Assembly (NCBI RefSeq): GCF_040954645.1
Contig: NC_092807.1
Coordinates: 75,160,021 to 75,224,020, forward strand
Length of the DNA: 64,000 nt
Direction of reading: 5' to 3'
Source of the DNA: Diabrotica undecimpunctata
Lineage: Eukaryota; Arthropoda; Insecta; Coleoptera; Chrysomelidae
Each line of letters starts with the position of its first letter. The stretch's first letter is position 1. This document shows positions 12,333 through 26,457 of the stretch, piece after piece. The position numbers and the translations under genes are program-made. A model generated the notes under the pieces. The model saw only the letters and a list, made by a program, of their open reading frames with translations, had not been told where the DNA came from and made no database searches.

Positions 12333-13925
12333 CAGCGAATACATACATCCAAGTGGAAATTTTTCTCACGAACCGTTAGATGTAGGAAAATTTTGAGTAT
12401 GGAAGAAGAACAAGCGGCCAATTTTATGTAGGAAATGTGTTTTCGCTTGACTCTCGGACCAAAATTGACGCCAATATAGCCGATTAACGAAATTTGATAA
12501 AAATCCAATGGTCTACAGTTTTTTCGATTTTCCGGCAAAACAGTTCATAATTTCTAGCCATATGTTAATATATTTTTAAACAGCAAGTCACCCTTAATCA
12601 AAATAGTTCAAATTTCAAACAAAATATTCACTTTTAATTTTCACGAAATTTTCAGCAAATACAGACATCCAAGTGGAAATTTTTCTCACGAACCGTTAGA
12701 TGTAGGAAAATTCTGAGTTTGTCAGAGGAACGAGCGGCCAATTTTATGTATCAAACGTGTTTTCGCTTGACTCTCGGACCAAAATTGACGCCAATATAGC
12801 CGATTAACTAAATTTGATAAAAATCCAAGGGTACCCCCTTGGAAAATTTTTTCCAAATTTTCCAACAAAAAAAATTTTGTTTAATGTTTTGGTACATGCA
12901 CTTGGTCCAGCTTATTCCAAACATGTGGTTTTTTCTGATCCCTTACCCCCAGTTTGCCGGAAAAGAGGAAAAATCGGATTAAAAAATCTACAGTTTTTTC
13001 GATTTTCCGGCAAAACGGTTCATAATTTCTAGCCACATGTTAATATATTTTTAAACAGCAAGTCACCCTTAATCAAAATAATTTAAATTTCAAACAAAAT
13101 ATTCACTTTTAATTTTCACGAAATTTTCAGCAAATACAGACATCCAAGTGGAAATTTTTCTCACGAACCGTTAGATGTAGGAAAATTCTGAGTTTGTCAG
13201 AAGAACGAGCGGCTAATTTTATGTAGGAAATGTGTTTTCGCTTGACTCTCAGACCAAAATTGACGCCAATATAGCCGATTAACGAAATTTGATAAAAATC
13301 CAATGGTCTACAGTTTTTTCGATTTTCCGGCAAAACGGTTCATAATTTCTGGCTACATTTTATAATATTTTTTTGAAACAGCAAGTCACCCTTAATCAAA
13401 ATAATTCAAATTTTAAACAAAATATTCACTTTTAATTTTCACGAAATTTTCAGCAAATACAGACATCCAAGTGGAAATTTTTCTCACGGACCGTTAGATG
13501 TAGGAAAATTCTGAGTATGGCAGAAGAACGAGCGGCAATTTTATGTAGGAAATGTGTTTTCGCTTGACTCTCGGACCAAAATTGACGCCAATATAGCCGA
13601 TTAACTAAATTTGATAAAAATCCAAGGGTACCCCCTTGGAAAAATTTTTCCAAATTTTCCAAAAAAAAAAAATTTTGTTTAATGTTTTGGTACATGCACT
13701 TGGTCCAGCTTATTCCAAACATGTGGTTTTTTCTGATCCCTTACCCCCAGTTTGCCGGAAAAGAGGAAAAATCGGATTAAAAAATCTACAGTTTTTTCGA
13801 TTTTTCGGCAAAACGGTGCATAATTTTTAGCCACATGTATGGATTTTTTTAATCAGCAAGTCGCCCTTAATCGAAATAATTCAAATTTCAAACAAAATAT
13901 ACACTTTTAATTTTTTCGAAATTTT

Positions 13926-15819
13926 CAGCGAATACATACATCCAAGTGGAAATTTTTCTCACGAACCGTTAGATGTAGGAAAATTTTGAGTATGGCAGAA
14001 GAACGAGCGGCCAATTTTATGTAGGAAATGTGTTTTCGCTTGACTTTCGGACCAAAATTGACGCCAATATAGCCGATTAACGAAATTTGATAAAAATCCA
14101 ACGGTCTACAGTTTTTTCGATTTTCCGGCAAAACGGTTCATAATTTCTAGCCACATGTTAATATATTTTTAAACAGCAAGTCACCCCTAATTAAAATAAT
14201 TTAAATTTCAAACAAAATATTCACTTTTAATTTTCACGAAATTTTCAGCAAATACAGACATCCAAGTGGAAATTTTTCTCACGAACCGTTAGATGTAGGA
14301 AAATTCTAAGTACGGCAGAAGAACGAGCGGCCAATTTTATGTAGGAAATGTGTTTTCGCTTGACCCTCGGACCAAAATTGACGCCAATATAGCCGATTAA
14401 CGAAATTTGATAAAAATCCAAGGGTACCCCCTTGGAAAATTTTTTCCAAATTTTCCAAAAAAAAAATTTGTTTAATGTTTTGGTACATGCACTTGGTCCA
14501 GCTTATTCCAAACATGTGTTTTTTTCTGATCCCTTACCCCCAGTTTGCCGGAAAAGGAAAAATCGGATTAAAAAATCTACAGTTTTTTCGATTTTTCGGC
14601 AAAACGGTGCATAATTTTTAGCCACATGTATGGATTTTTTTAATCAGCAAGTCATCCTTAATCAAAATAATTCAAATTTCAAACAAAATATTCACTTTTA
14701 ATTTTCACGAAATTTTCAGCAAATACAGACATCCAAGTGGAAATTTTTCTCACGGACCGTTAGATGTAGGAAAATTCTGAGTATGGCAGAAGAACGAGCG
14801 GCCAATTTTATGTAGGAAATGTGTTTTTGCTTGACTCGCGGAATAAAATTGACGCCAATATAGCCGATTAACTAAATTTGATAAAAATCCAAGGGTTCCC
14901 CCTTGGAAAATTTTTTCCAAATTTTCCAAAAAAAAAATTTTGTTTAATGTTTTGGTACATGCACTTGGTCCAGCTTATTCCAAACATGTGGTTTTTTCTG
15001 ATCCCTTACCCCCAGTTTGCCGGAAAAGAGGAAAAATCGGATTAAAAAATCTACAGTTTTTTCGATTTTTCGGCAAAATCGTGCATAATATTTAGCCACA
15101 TGTATGGATTTTTTTAATCAGCAAGTCACCCTTAATCGAAATAATTCAAATTTCAAACAAAATATTCACTTTTAATTTTCACGAAATTTTCAGCAAATAA
15201 AGACATCCAAGTGGAAATTTTTCTCACGAACCGTTAGATGTAGGTATGGCAGAAGAACGAGCGGCCAATTTTATGTAGGAAATGTGTTTCCGCTTGACTC
15301 TCGGACCAAAATTGACGCCAATATAGCCGATTAACGAAATTTGATAAAAATCCAACGGTCTACAGTTTTTTCGATTTTCCGGCAAAACGGTTCATAATTT
15401 CTAGCCACATGTTAATATATTTTTAAACAGCAAGTCACCCCTAATTAAAATAATTTAAATTTTAAACAAAATATTTACTTTTAATTTTCACGAAATTTTC
15501 AGCAAATACAGACATCCAAGTGGAAATTTTTCTCACGAACCGTTAGACGTAGGAAAATTCTAAGTATAGCAGAAGAACAAGCGGCCAATTTTATGTAGGA
15601 AATGTGTTTTCGCTTGACTCTCGGACCAAAATTGACGCCAATATAGCCGATTAACGAAATTTGATAAAAATCCAATGGTCTACAGTTTTTTCGATTTTCC
15701 GGCAAAACGGTTTATAATTTCTAGCCACATGTTAATATATTTTTAAACAGCAAGTCACCCTTAATCAAAATAATTCAAATTTTAAACAAAATATTCACTT
15801 TTAATTTTCACGAAATTTT
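13926..15819 (+). repeat. Irregular monomer run S L L S S
   Basis: Starts are 13926 (S3), 14246 (L), 14717 (L), 15191 (S3-like, 309 bp) and 15500 (S4). The 14246 unit has an uncommon ccggaaaaggaaaaatc (2-bp loss). The 14717 unit has gggttccccc in place of gggtaccccc and ctcgcggaataaaat, both private variants. The 15191 unit lacks aaaattctgag near 15248. I found no second copy of this order in the window. Confidence 0.8.
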
Positions 15820-18365
15820 CAGCAAATACAGACATCCAAGTGGAAATTTTTCTCACGAACCGTTAGATGTAGGAAAATTCTGAGTATGGCAGAAGAACGA
15901 GCGGCCAATTTTATGTAGGAAATGTGTTTTCGCTTGACTCTCGGACCAAAATTGACGCCAATATAGCCGATTAACTAAATTTGATAAAAATCCAATGGTC
16001 TACAGTTTTTTCGATTTTCCGGCAAAACGGTTCATAATTTCTGGCTACATGTTAATATATTTTTAAACAGCAAGTCACCCTTAATCAAAATAATTCAAAT
16101 TTCAAACAAAATATTCACTTTTAATTTTCACGAAATTTTCAGCAAATACAGACATCCAAGTGGAAATTTTTCTCACTAACCGTTAGATGTAGGAAAATTC
16201 TGAGTATGGCAGAAGAACGAGCGGCCAATTTTATGTAGGAAATGTGGTTTCGCTTGACTCTCGGACCAAAATTGACGCCAATATATCCGATTAACGAAAT
16301 TTGATAAAAATCCAAGGGTACCCCCTTGGAAAAATTTTTCCAAATTTTCCAAAAAAAATTTTGTTTAATATTTTGGTACATGCACTTGGTCCAGATTATT
16401 CCAAACATGTGGTTTTTTCTGATCCCTTACCCCCAGTTTGCCGGAAAAGAGGAAAAATCGGATTAAAAAATCTACAGTTTTTTCGATTTTTCGGCAAAAC
16501 GGTGCATAATGTTTTGCCACATGTATGGATTTTTTTAATCGGCAAGTCACCCTTAATCGAAATAATTCAAATTTCAAACAAAATATACACTATTATTTTT
16601 TCGAAATTTTCAGCGAATACATACATACAAGTGGAAATTTTTCTCACGAACCGTTAGATGTAGAAAAATTTTAAGTATGGCAGAAGAACGAGTGGCCAAT
16701 TTTATGTAGAAAATGTGTTTTCGCTTGACTCTCGGACCAAAATTGACGCCAATATAGCCGATTAACGAAATTTGATAAAAATCCAATGGTCTACAGTTTT
16801 TTCGACTTTCCGGCAAAACGGTTCATAATTTCTAGCCACATGTTAATATATTTTTAAACAGCAAGTCACCCTTAATCAAAGTAATTCAAATTTCAAACAA
16901 AATATTCACTTTTAATTTTCACGAAATTTTCAGCAAATACAGACATCCAAGTGGAATTTTTTCTCACGAACAGTTAGATGTAGGAAAATTCTGAGTATGG
17001 CAGAAGAACGAGCAGCCAATTTTATGTAGAAAATGTGTTTTTGCTTGACTCTCGGACCAAAATTGACGCCAATATAGCCGATTAACGAAATTTTGATAAA
17101 AATCAAATGGTCTACAGTTTTTTCGATTTTCCGGCAAAACGGTTCATAATTTCTAGCCACATGTTAATATATTTTTAAACAGCAAGTCACCCTTAATCAA
17201 AATAATTCAAATTTTAAACAAAATATTCACTTTTAATTTTCACGAAATTTTCAGCAAATACAGACATCCAAGTGGAAATTTTTCTCACGAACCATTAGAT
17301 GTAGGAAAATTCTGAGTCTGGCAGAAGAACGAGCGGCAATTTTATGTAGGAAATGTGTTTTCGCTTGACTCCCGGACCAAAATTGACGCCAATATAGCCG
17401 ATTAACTAAATTTGATAAAAATCCAAGGGTACCCCCTTGGAAAAATTTTTCCAAATTTTCCAAAAAAAAAAATTTTGTTTAATGTTTTGGTACATGCACT
17501 TGGTCCAGCTTATTCCAAACATGTGGTTTTTTCTGATCCCTTACCCCCAGTTTGCCGGAAAAGAGGAAAAATCGGATTAAAAAATCTACAGTTTTTTTGA
17601 TTTTTCGGCAAAACGGTGCATAATTTTTAGCCACATGTATGGATTTTTTTAATCAGCAAGTCGCCCTTAATCGAAATAATTCAAATTTCAAACAAAATAT
17701 ACACTTTTAATTTTTTCGAAATTTTCAGCGAATACATACATCCAAGTGGAATTTTTTCTCACGAACCGTTAGATGTAGGAAAATTTTGAGTATGGCAGAA
17801 GAACGAGCGGCCAATTTTATGTAGGAAATGTGTTTTCGCTTGACTTTCGGACCAAAATTGACGCCAATATAGCCGATTAACGAAATTTGATAAAAATCCA
17901 ACGGTCTACAGTTTTTTCGATTTTCCGGCAAAACGGTTTATAATTTCTAGCCACATGTTAATATATTTTTAAACAGCAAGTCACCCCTAAGTAAAATAAT
18001 TTAAATTTCAAACAAAATATTCACTTTTAATTTTCACGAAATTTTCAGCAAATACAGACATCCAAGTGGAAATTTTTCTCACGAACCGTTAGATGTAGGA
18101 AAATTCTAAGTACGGCAGAAGAACGAGCGGCCAATTTTATGTAGGAAATGTGTTTTCGCTTGACTCTCGGACCAAAATTGACGCCAATATAGCCGATTAA
18201 CGAAATTTGATAAAAATCCAATGGTCTACAGTTTTTTCGATTTTCCGGCAAAACGGTTCATAATTTCTAGCCACATGTTAATATATTTTTAAACAGCAAG
18301 TCACCCTTAATCAAAATGATTTAAATTTTAAACAAAATATTCACTTTTAATTTTCACGAAATTTT
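15820..18365 (+). repeat. Variant HOR-C copy with S in place of Lb: S Lc S1 S2 La S3 S4
   Basis: Starts are 15820 (S), 16140 (Lc), 16611 (S1), 16931 (S2), 17252 (La), 17726 (S3) and 18046 (S4). The layout follows HOR-C, but the first unit is short. That S carries attaactaaattt, otherwise typical of L units, joined to the S junction atccaatgg, which makes it look like a recombinant. The block is about 151 bp shorter than a full HOR-C copy, the size of the missing L module. S3 also replaces the second S1. Confidence 0.75.
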
Positions 18366-21062
18366 CAGCAAATACAGACATCCAAGTGGAAATTTTTCTC
18401 ACGAACCGTTAGATGTAGGAAAATTCTGAGTATGGCAGAAGAACGAGCGGCCAATTTTATGTAGGAAATGTATTTTCGCTTGACTCTCGGACCAAAATTG
18501 ACGCCAATATAGCCGATTAACTAAATTTGATAAAAATCCAAGGGTACTCCCTTGGAAAAATTTTTCCAAATTTTCCAAAAAAAAAATTTTGTTTAATGTT
18601 TTGGTACATGCACTTGGTAAAGCTAATTCCAAACATGTGGTTTTTTCTGATCCCTTACCCCCAGTTTGCCGGAAAAGAGGAAAAATCGGATTAAAAAATC
18701 TACAGTTTTTTCGATTTTTCGGCAAAACGGTGCATAATTTTTTGCGACATGTATGGATTTTTTTAATCAGCAAGTCACCCTTAAACGAAATAATTCAAAT
18801 TTCAAACAAAATATTCACTTTTAATTTTCACGAAATTTTCAGCAAATACAGACATCCAAGTGGAAATTTTTCTCACTAACCGTTAGATGTAGGAAAATTC
18901 TGAGTATGGCAGAAGAACGAGCGGCGAATTTTATGTAGGAAATGTGGTTTCGCTTGACTCTCGGACCAAAATTGACGCCAATATAGCCGATTAACTAAAT
19001 TTGATAAAAATCCAAGGGTACCCCCTTGGAAAAATTTTTCCAAATTTTCCAAAAAAAAATTTTGTTTAATATTTTGGTACATGCACTTGGTCCAGCTTAT
19101 TCCAAACATGTGGTTTTTTCTGATCCCTTACCCCCAGTTTTCCGGAAAAGAGGAAAAATCTGATTAAAAAATCTACAGTTTTTTCGATTTTTCGGCAAAA
19201 CAATGCATAATTTTTTGCCACATGTATGGATTTTTTTAATCAGCAAGTCACCCTTAATCGAAATAATTCAAATTTCAAACAAAATATACACTTTTATTTT
19301 TTCGAAATTTTCAGCGAATACATACATACAAGTGGAAATTTTTCTCACGAACCGTTAGATGTAGAAAAATTTTAAGTATGGCAGAAGAACGAGCGGCCAA
19401 TTTTATGTAGAAAATGTGTTTTCGCTTGACTCTCGGACCAAAATTGACGCCAATATAGCCGATTAACGAAATTTGATAAAAATCCAATGGTCTACAGTTT
19501 TTTCGACTTTCCGGCAAAACGGTTCATAATTTCTAGCCACATGTTAATATATTTTTAAACAGCAAGTCACCCTTAATCAAAGTAATTCAAATTTCAAACA
19601 AAATATTCACTTTTAATTTTCACGAAATTTTCAGCAAATACAGACATCCAAGTGGAAATTTTTCTCACGAACAGTTAGATGTAGGAAAATTCTGAGTATG
19701 GCAGAAGAACGAGCGGCCAATTTTATGTAGGAAATGTGTTTTTGCTTGACTCTCGGACCAAAATTGACGCCAATATAGCCGATTAACGAAATTTGATAAA
19801 AATCCAATGGTCTACAGTTTTTTCGATTTTCCGGCAAAACGGTTCATAATTTCTAGCCACATGTTAATATATTTTTAAACAGCAAGTCACCCTTAATCAA
19901 AATAATTCAAATTTTAAACAAAATATTCACTTTTAATTTTCACGAAATTTTCAGCAAATACAGACATCCAAGTGGAAATTTTTCTCACGGACCGTTAGAT
20001 GTAGGAAAATTCTGAGTATGGCAGAAGAACGAGCGGCAATTTTATGTAGGAAATGTGTTTTCGCTTGACTCTCGGACCAAAATTGACGCCAATATAGCCG
20101 ATTAACTAAATTTGATAAAAATCCAAGGGTACCCCCTTGGAAAAATTTTTCCAAATTTTCCAAAAAAAAAAATTTTGTTTAATGTTTTGGTACATGCACT
20201 TGGTCCAGCTTATTCCAAACATGTGGTTTTTTCTGATCCCTTACCCCAGTTTTCCGGAAAAGAGGAAAAATCGGATTAAAAAATCTACAGTTTTTTCGAT
20301 TTTTCGGCAAAACGGTGCATAATTTTTTGCCACATGTATGGATTTTTTTAATCAGCAAGTCACCCTTAATCGAAATAATTCAAATTTCAAACAAAATATA
20401 CACTTTTATTTTTCGAAATTTTCAGCGAATACATACATACAAGTGGAAATTTTTCTCACGAACCGTTAGATGTAGAAAAATTTTAAGTATGGCAGAAGAA
20501 CGAGCGGCCAATTTTATGTAGAAAATGTGTTTTCGCTTGACTCTCGGACCAAAATTGACGCCAATATAGCCGATTAACGAAATTTGATAAAAATCCAATG
20601 GTCTACAGTTTTTTCGACTTTCCGGCAAAACGGTTCATAATTTCTAGCCACATGTTAATATATTTTTAAACAGCAAGTCACCCTTAATCAAAATAATTCA
20701 AATTTTAAACAAAATATTCACTTTTAATTTTCACGAAATTTTCAGCAAATACAGACATCCAAGTGGAAATTTTTCTCACGAACCGTTAGATGTAGGAAAA
20801 TTCTAAGTACGGCAGAAGAACGAGCGGCCAATTTTATGTAGGAAATGTGTTTTCGCTTGACTCTCGGACCAAAATTGACGCCAATATAGCCGATTAACGA
20901 AATTTGATAAAAATCCAATGGTCTACAGTTTTTTCGATTTTCCGGCAAAACGGTTCATAATTTCTAGCCACATGTTAATATATTTTTAAACAGCAAGTCA
21001 CCCTTAATCAAAATGATTTAAATTTTAAACAAAATATTCACTTTTAATTTTCACGAAATTTT
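18366..21062 (+). repeat. HOR-C copy 1: Lb Lc S1 S2 La S1 S4 (2697 bp)
   Basis: Starts are 18366, 18840, 19312, 19632, 19952, 20423 and 20743. The block is followed at once by a near-identical copy at 21063. Markers include gcggcgaattt and aaaatctgatt in Lc and caaaacaatgcataa in the Lc right half; the preceding S4 unit ends in aaaatgatttaaatttt. Confidence 0.93.
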
Positions 21063-23760
21063 CAGCAAATACAGACATCCAAGTGGAAATTTTTCTCACG
21101 AACCGTTAGATGTAGGAAAATTCTGAGTATGGCAGAAGAACGAGCGGCCAATTTTATGTAGGAAATGTATTTTCGCTTGACTCTCGGACCAAAATTGACG
21201 CCAATATAGCCGATTAACTAAATTTGATAAAAATCCAAGGGTACTCCCTTGGAAAAATTTTTCCAAATTTTCCAAAAAAAAAATTTTGTTTAATGTTTTG
21301 GTACATGCACTTGGTAAAGCTAATTCCAAACATGTGGTTTTTTCTGATCCCTTACCCCCAGTTTGCCGGAAAAGAGGAAAAATCGGATTAAAAAATCTAC
21401 AGTTTTTTCGATTTTTCGGCAAAACGGTGCATAATTTTTTGCGACATGTATGGATTTTTTTAATCAGCAAGTCACCCTTAAACGAAATAATTCAAATTTC
21501 AAACAAAATATTCACTTTTAATTTTCACGAAATTTTCAGCAAATACAGACATCCAAGTGGAAATTTTTCTCACTAACCGTTAGATGTAGGAAAATTCTGA
21601 GTATGGCAGAAGAACGAGCGGCGAATTTTATGTAGGAAATGTGGTTTCGCTTGACTCTCGGACCAAAATTGACGCCAATATAGCCGATTAACTAAATTTG
21701 ATAAAAATCCAAGGGTACCCCCTTGGAAAAATTTTTCCAAATTTTCCAAAAAAAAATTTTGTTTAATATTTTGGTACATGCACTTGGTCCAGCTTATTCC
21801 AAACATGTGGTTTTTTCTGATCCCTTACCCCCAGTTTTCCGGAAAAGAGGAAAAATCTGATTAAAAAATCTACAGTTTTTTCGATTTTTCGGCAAAACAA
21901 TGCATAATTTTTTGCCACATGTATGGATTTTTTTAATCAGCAAGTCACCCTTAATCGAAATAATTCAAATTTCAAACAAAATATACACTTTTATTTTTTC
22001 GAAATTTTCAGCGAATACATACATACAAGTGGAAATTTTTCTCACGAACCGTTAGATGTAGAAAAATTTTAAGTATGGCAGAAGAACGAGCGGCCAATTT
22101 TATGTAGAAAATGTGTTTTCGCTTGACTCTCGGACCAAAATTGACGCCAATATAGCCGATTAACGAAATTTGATAAAAATCCAATGGTCTACAGTTTTTT
22201 CGACTTTCCGGCAAAACGGTTCATAATTTCTAGCCACATGTTAATATATTTTTAAACAGCAAGTCACCCTTAATCAAAGTAATTCAAATTTCAAACAAAA
22301 TATTCACTTTTAATTTTCACGAAATTTTCAGCAAATACAGACATCCAAGTGGAAATTTTTCTCACGAACAGTTAGATGTAGGAAAATTCTGAGTATGGCA
22401 GAAGAACGAGCGGCCAATTTTATGTAGGAAATGTGTTTTTGCTTGACTCTCGGACCAAAATTGACGCCAATATAGCCGATTAACGAAATTTGATAAAAAT
22501 CCAATGGTCTACAGTTTTTTCGATTTTCCGGCAAAACGGTTCATAATTTCTAGCCACATGTTAATATATTTTTAAACAGCAAGTCACCCTTAATCAAAAT
22601 AATTCAAATTTTAAACAAAATATTCACTTTTAATTTTCACGAAATTTTCAGCAAATACAGACATCCAAGTGGAAATTTTTCTCACGGACCGTTAGATGTA
22701 GGAAAATTCTGAGTATGGCAGAAGAACGAGCGGCAATTTTATGTAGGAAATGTGTTTTCGCTTGACTCTCGGACCAAAATTGACGCCAATATAGCCGATT
22801 AATTAAATTTGATAAAAATCCAAGGGTACCCCCTTGGAAAAATTTTTCCAAATTTTCCAAAAAAAAAAATTTTGTTTAATGTTTTGGTACATGCACTTGG
22901 TCCAGCTTATTCCAAACATGTGTTTTTTCTGATCCCTTACCCCCAGTTTTCCGGAAAAGAGGAAAAATCGGATTAAAAAATCTACAGTTTTTCGATTTTT
23001 CGGCAAAACGGTGCATAATTTTTTGCCACATGTATGGATTTTTTTAATCAGCAAGTCACCCTTAATCGAAATAATTCAAATTTCAAACAAAATATACACT
23101 TTTATTTTTTCGAAATTTTCAGCGAATACATACATACAAGTGGAAATTTTTCTCACGAACCGTTAGATGTAGAAAAATTTTAAGTATGGCAGAAGAACGA
23201 GCGGCCAATTTTATGTAGAAAATGTGTTTTCGCTTGACTCTCGGACCAAAATTGACGCCAATATAGCCGATTAACGAAATTTGATAAAAATCCAATGGTC
23301 TACAGTTTTTTCGACTTTCCGGCAAAACGGTTCATAATTTCTAGCCACATGTTAATATATTTTTAAACAGCAAGTCACCCTTAATCAAAATAATTCAAAT
23401 TTTAAACAAAATATTCACTTTTAATTTTCACGAAATTTTCAGCAAATACAGACATCCAAGTGGAAATTTTTCTCACGAACCGTTAGATGTAGGAAAATTC
23501 TAAGTACGGCAGAAGAACGAGCGGCCAATTTTATGTAGGAAATGTGTTTTCGCTTGACTCTCGGACCAAAATTGACGCCAATATAGCCGATTAACGAAAT
23601 TTGATAAAAATCCAATGGTCTACAGTTTTTTTCGATTTTCCGGCAAAACGGTTCATAATTTCTAGCCACATGTTAATATATTTTTAAACAGCAAGTCACC
23701 CTTAATCAAAATGATTTAAATTTTAAACAAAATATTCACTTTTAATTTTCACGAAATTTT
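21063..23760 (+). repeat. HOR-C copy 2: Lb Lc S1 S2 La S1 S4 (2698 bp)
   Basis: Starts are 21063, 21537, 22009, 22329, 22649, 23120 and 23440. All markers of copy 1 recur. Visible differences are few: attaattaaattt near 22800, a lost G in acatgtgttttttc near 22918, and an extra T near 23625. Confidence 0.93.
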
Positions 23761-26457
23761 CAGCAAATACAGACATCCAAGTGGAAATTTTTCTCTACGA
23801 ACCGTTAGATGTAGGAAAATTCTGAGTATGGCAGAAGAACGAGCGGCCAATTTTATGTAGGAAATGTATTTTCGCTTGACTCTCGGACCAAAATTGACGC
23901 CAATATAGCCGATTAACTAAATTTGATAAAAATCCAAGGGTACTCCCTTGGAAAAATTTTTCCAAATTTTCCAAAAAAAAAATTTTGTTTAATGTTTTGG
24001 TACATGCACTTGGTAAAGCTAATTCCAAACATGTGGTTTTTTCTGATCCCTTACCCCCAGTTTGCCGGAAAAGAGGAAAAATCGGATTAAAAAATCTACA
24101 GTTTTTTCGATTTTTCGGCAAAACGGTGCATAATTTTTTGCGACATGTATGGATTTTTTTAATCAGCAAGTCACCCTTAAACGAAATAATTCAAATTTCA
24201 AACAAAATATTCACTTTTAATTTTCACGAAATTTTCAGCAAATACAGACATCCAAGTGGAAATTTTTCTCACTAACCGTTAGATGTAGGAAAATTCTGAG
24301 TATGGCAGAAGAACGAGCGGCGAATTTTATGTAGGAAATGTGGTTTCGCTTGACTCTCGGACCAAAATTGACGCCAATATAGCCGATTAACTAAATTTGA
24401 TAAAAATCCAAGGGTACCCCCTTGGAAAAATTTTTCCAAATTTTCCAAAAAAAAATTTTGTTTAATATTTTGGTACATGCACTTGGTCCAGCTTATTCCA
24501 AACATGTGGTTTTTTCTGATCCCTTACCCCCAGTTTTCCGGAAAAGAGGAAAAATCTGATTAAAAAATCTACAGTTTTTTCGATTTTTCGGCAAAACAAT
24601 GCATAATTTTTTGCCACATGTATGGATTTTTTTAATCAGCAAGTCACCCTTAATCGAAATAATTCAAATTTCAAACAAAATATACACTTTTATTTTTTCG
24701 AAATTTTCAGCGAATACATACATACAAGTGGAAATTTTTCTCACGAACCGTTAGATGTAGAAAAATTTTAAGTATGGCAGAAGAACGAGCGGCCAATTTT
24801 ATGTAGAAAATGTGTTTTCGCTTGACTCTCGGACCAAAATTGACGCCAATATAGCCGATTAACGAAATTTGATAAAAATCCAATGGTCTACAGTTTTTTC
24901 GACTTTCCGGCAAAACGGTTCATAATTTCTAGCCACATGTTAATATATTTTTAAACAGCAAGTCACCCTTAATCAAAGTAATTCAAATTTCAAACAAAAT
25001 ATTCACTTTTAATTTTCACGAAATTTTCAGCAAATACAGACATCCAAGTGGAAATTTTTCTCACGAACAGTTAGATGTAGGAAAATTCTGAGTATGGCAG
25101 AAGAACGAGCGGCCAATTTTATGTAGGAAATGTGTTTTTGCTTGACTCTCGGACCAAAATTGACGCCAATATAGCCGATTAACGAAATTTGATAAAAATC
25201 CAATGGTCTACAGTTTTTTCGATTTTCCGGCAAAACGGTTCATAATTTCTAGCCACATGTTAATATATTTTAAACAGCAAGTCACCCTTAATCAAAATAA
25301 TTCAAATTTTAAACAAAATATTCACTTTTAATTTTCACGAAATTTCAGCAAATACAGACATCCAAGTGGAAATTTTTCTCACGGACCGTTAGATGTAGGA
25401 AAATTCTGAGTATGGCAGAAGAACGAGCGGCAATTTTATGTAGGAAATGTGTTTTCGCTTGACTCTCGGACCAAAATTGACGCCAATATAGCCGATTAAC
25501 TAAATTTGATAAAAATCCAAGGGTACCCCTTGGAAAAATTTTTCCAAATTTTCCAAAAAAAAAAATTTTGTTTAATGTTTTGGTACATGCACTTGGTCCA
25601 GCTTATTCCAAACATGTGGTTTTTTCTGATCCCTTACCCCCAGTTTTCCGGAAAAGAGGAAAAATCGGATTAAAAAATCTACAGTTTTTTCGATTTTTCG
25701 GCAAAACGGTGCATAATTTTTTGCCACATGTATGGATTTTTTTAATCAGCAAGTCACCCTTAATCGAAATAATTCAAATTTCAAACAAAATATACACTTT
25801 TATTTTTTCGAAATTTTCAGCGAATACATACATACAAGTGGAAATTTTTCTCACGAACCGTTAGATGTAGAAAAATTTTAAGTATGGCAGAAGAACGAGC
25901 GGCCAATTTTATGTAGAAAATGTGTTTTCGCTTGACTCTCGGACCAAAATTGACGCCAATATAGCCGATTAACGAAATTTGATAAAAATCCAATGGTCTA
26001 CAGTTTTTTCGACTTTCCGGCAAAACGGTTCATAATTTCTAGCCACATGTTAATATATTTTTAAACAGCAAGTCACCCTTAATCAAAATAATTCAAATTT
26101 TAAACAAAATATTCACTTTTAATTTTCACGAAATTTTCAGCAAATACAGACATCCAAGTGGAAATTTTTCTCACGAACAGTTAGATGTAGGAAAATTCTG
26201 AGTATGGCAGAAGAACGAGCGGCCAATTTTATGTAGGAAATGTGTTTTTGCTTGACTCTCGGACCAAAATTGACGCCAATATAGCCGATTAACGAAATTT
26301 GATAAAAATCCAATGGTCTACAGTTTTTTCGATTTTCCGGCAAAACGGTTCATAATTTCTAGCCACATGTTAATATATTTTTAAACAGCAAGTCACCCTT
26401 AATCAAAATAATTCAAATTTTAAACAAAATATTCACTTTTAATTTTCACGAAATTTT
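23761..26457 (+). repeat. HOR-C copy 3: Lb Lc S1 S2 La S1 S2 (2697 bp)
   Basis: Starts are 23761, 24236, 24708, 25028, 25346, 25818 and 26138. The first six units match copies 1 and 2. The last is S2 (gaacagttag, gtttttgcttg) where the others have S4, so the exchange joining this block to HOR-D probably lies between 25818 and 26180. Confidence 0.9.

Larger units (their letters stand above)
11053..13925 (+). repeat. HOR-B copy 2: S S S S S L S L (2873 bp)
   Basis: Starts are 11053, 11373, 11693, 12013, 12333 (S), 12653 (L), 13128 (S, 323 bp) and 13451 (L). The five S units are exactly 320 bp each and lack most of the indels of copy 1, so this copy is the cleaner representative. The L at 12653 is a hybrid with an S-type right half. 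Confidence 0.9.

Noticed and set aside
12320..12336. Splice-acceptor-like ttttcag in every monomer
   Set aside because: The motif is short and AT-rich context makes it common; there is no open exon downstream and no matching donor site.
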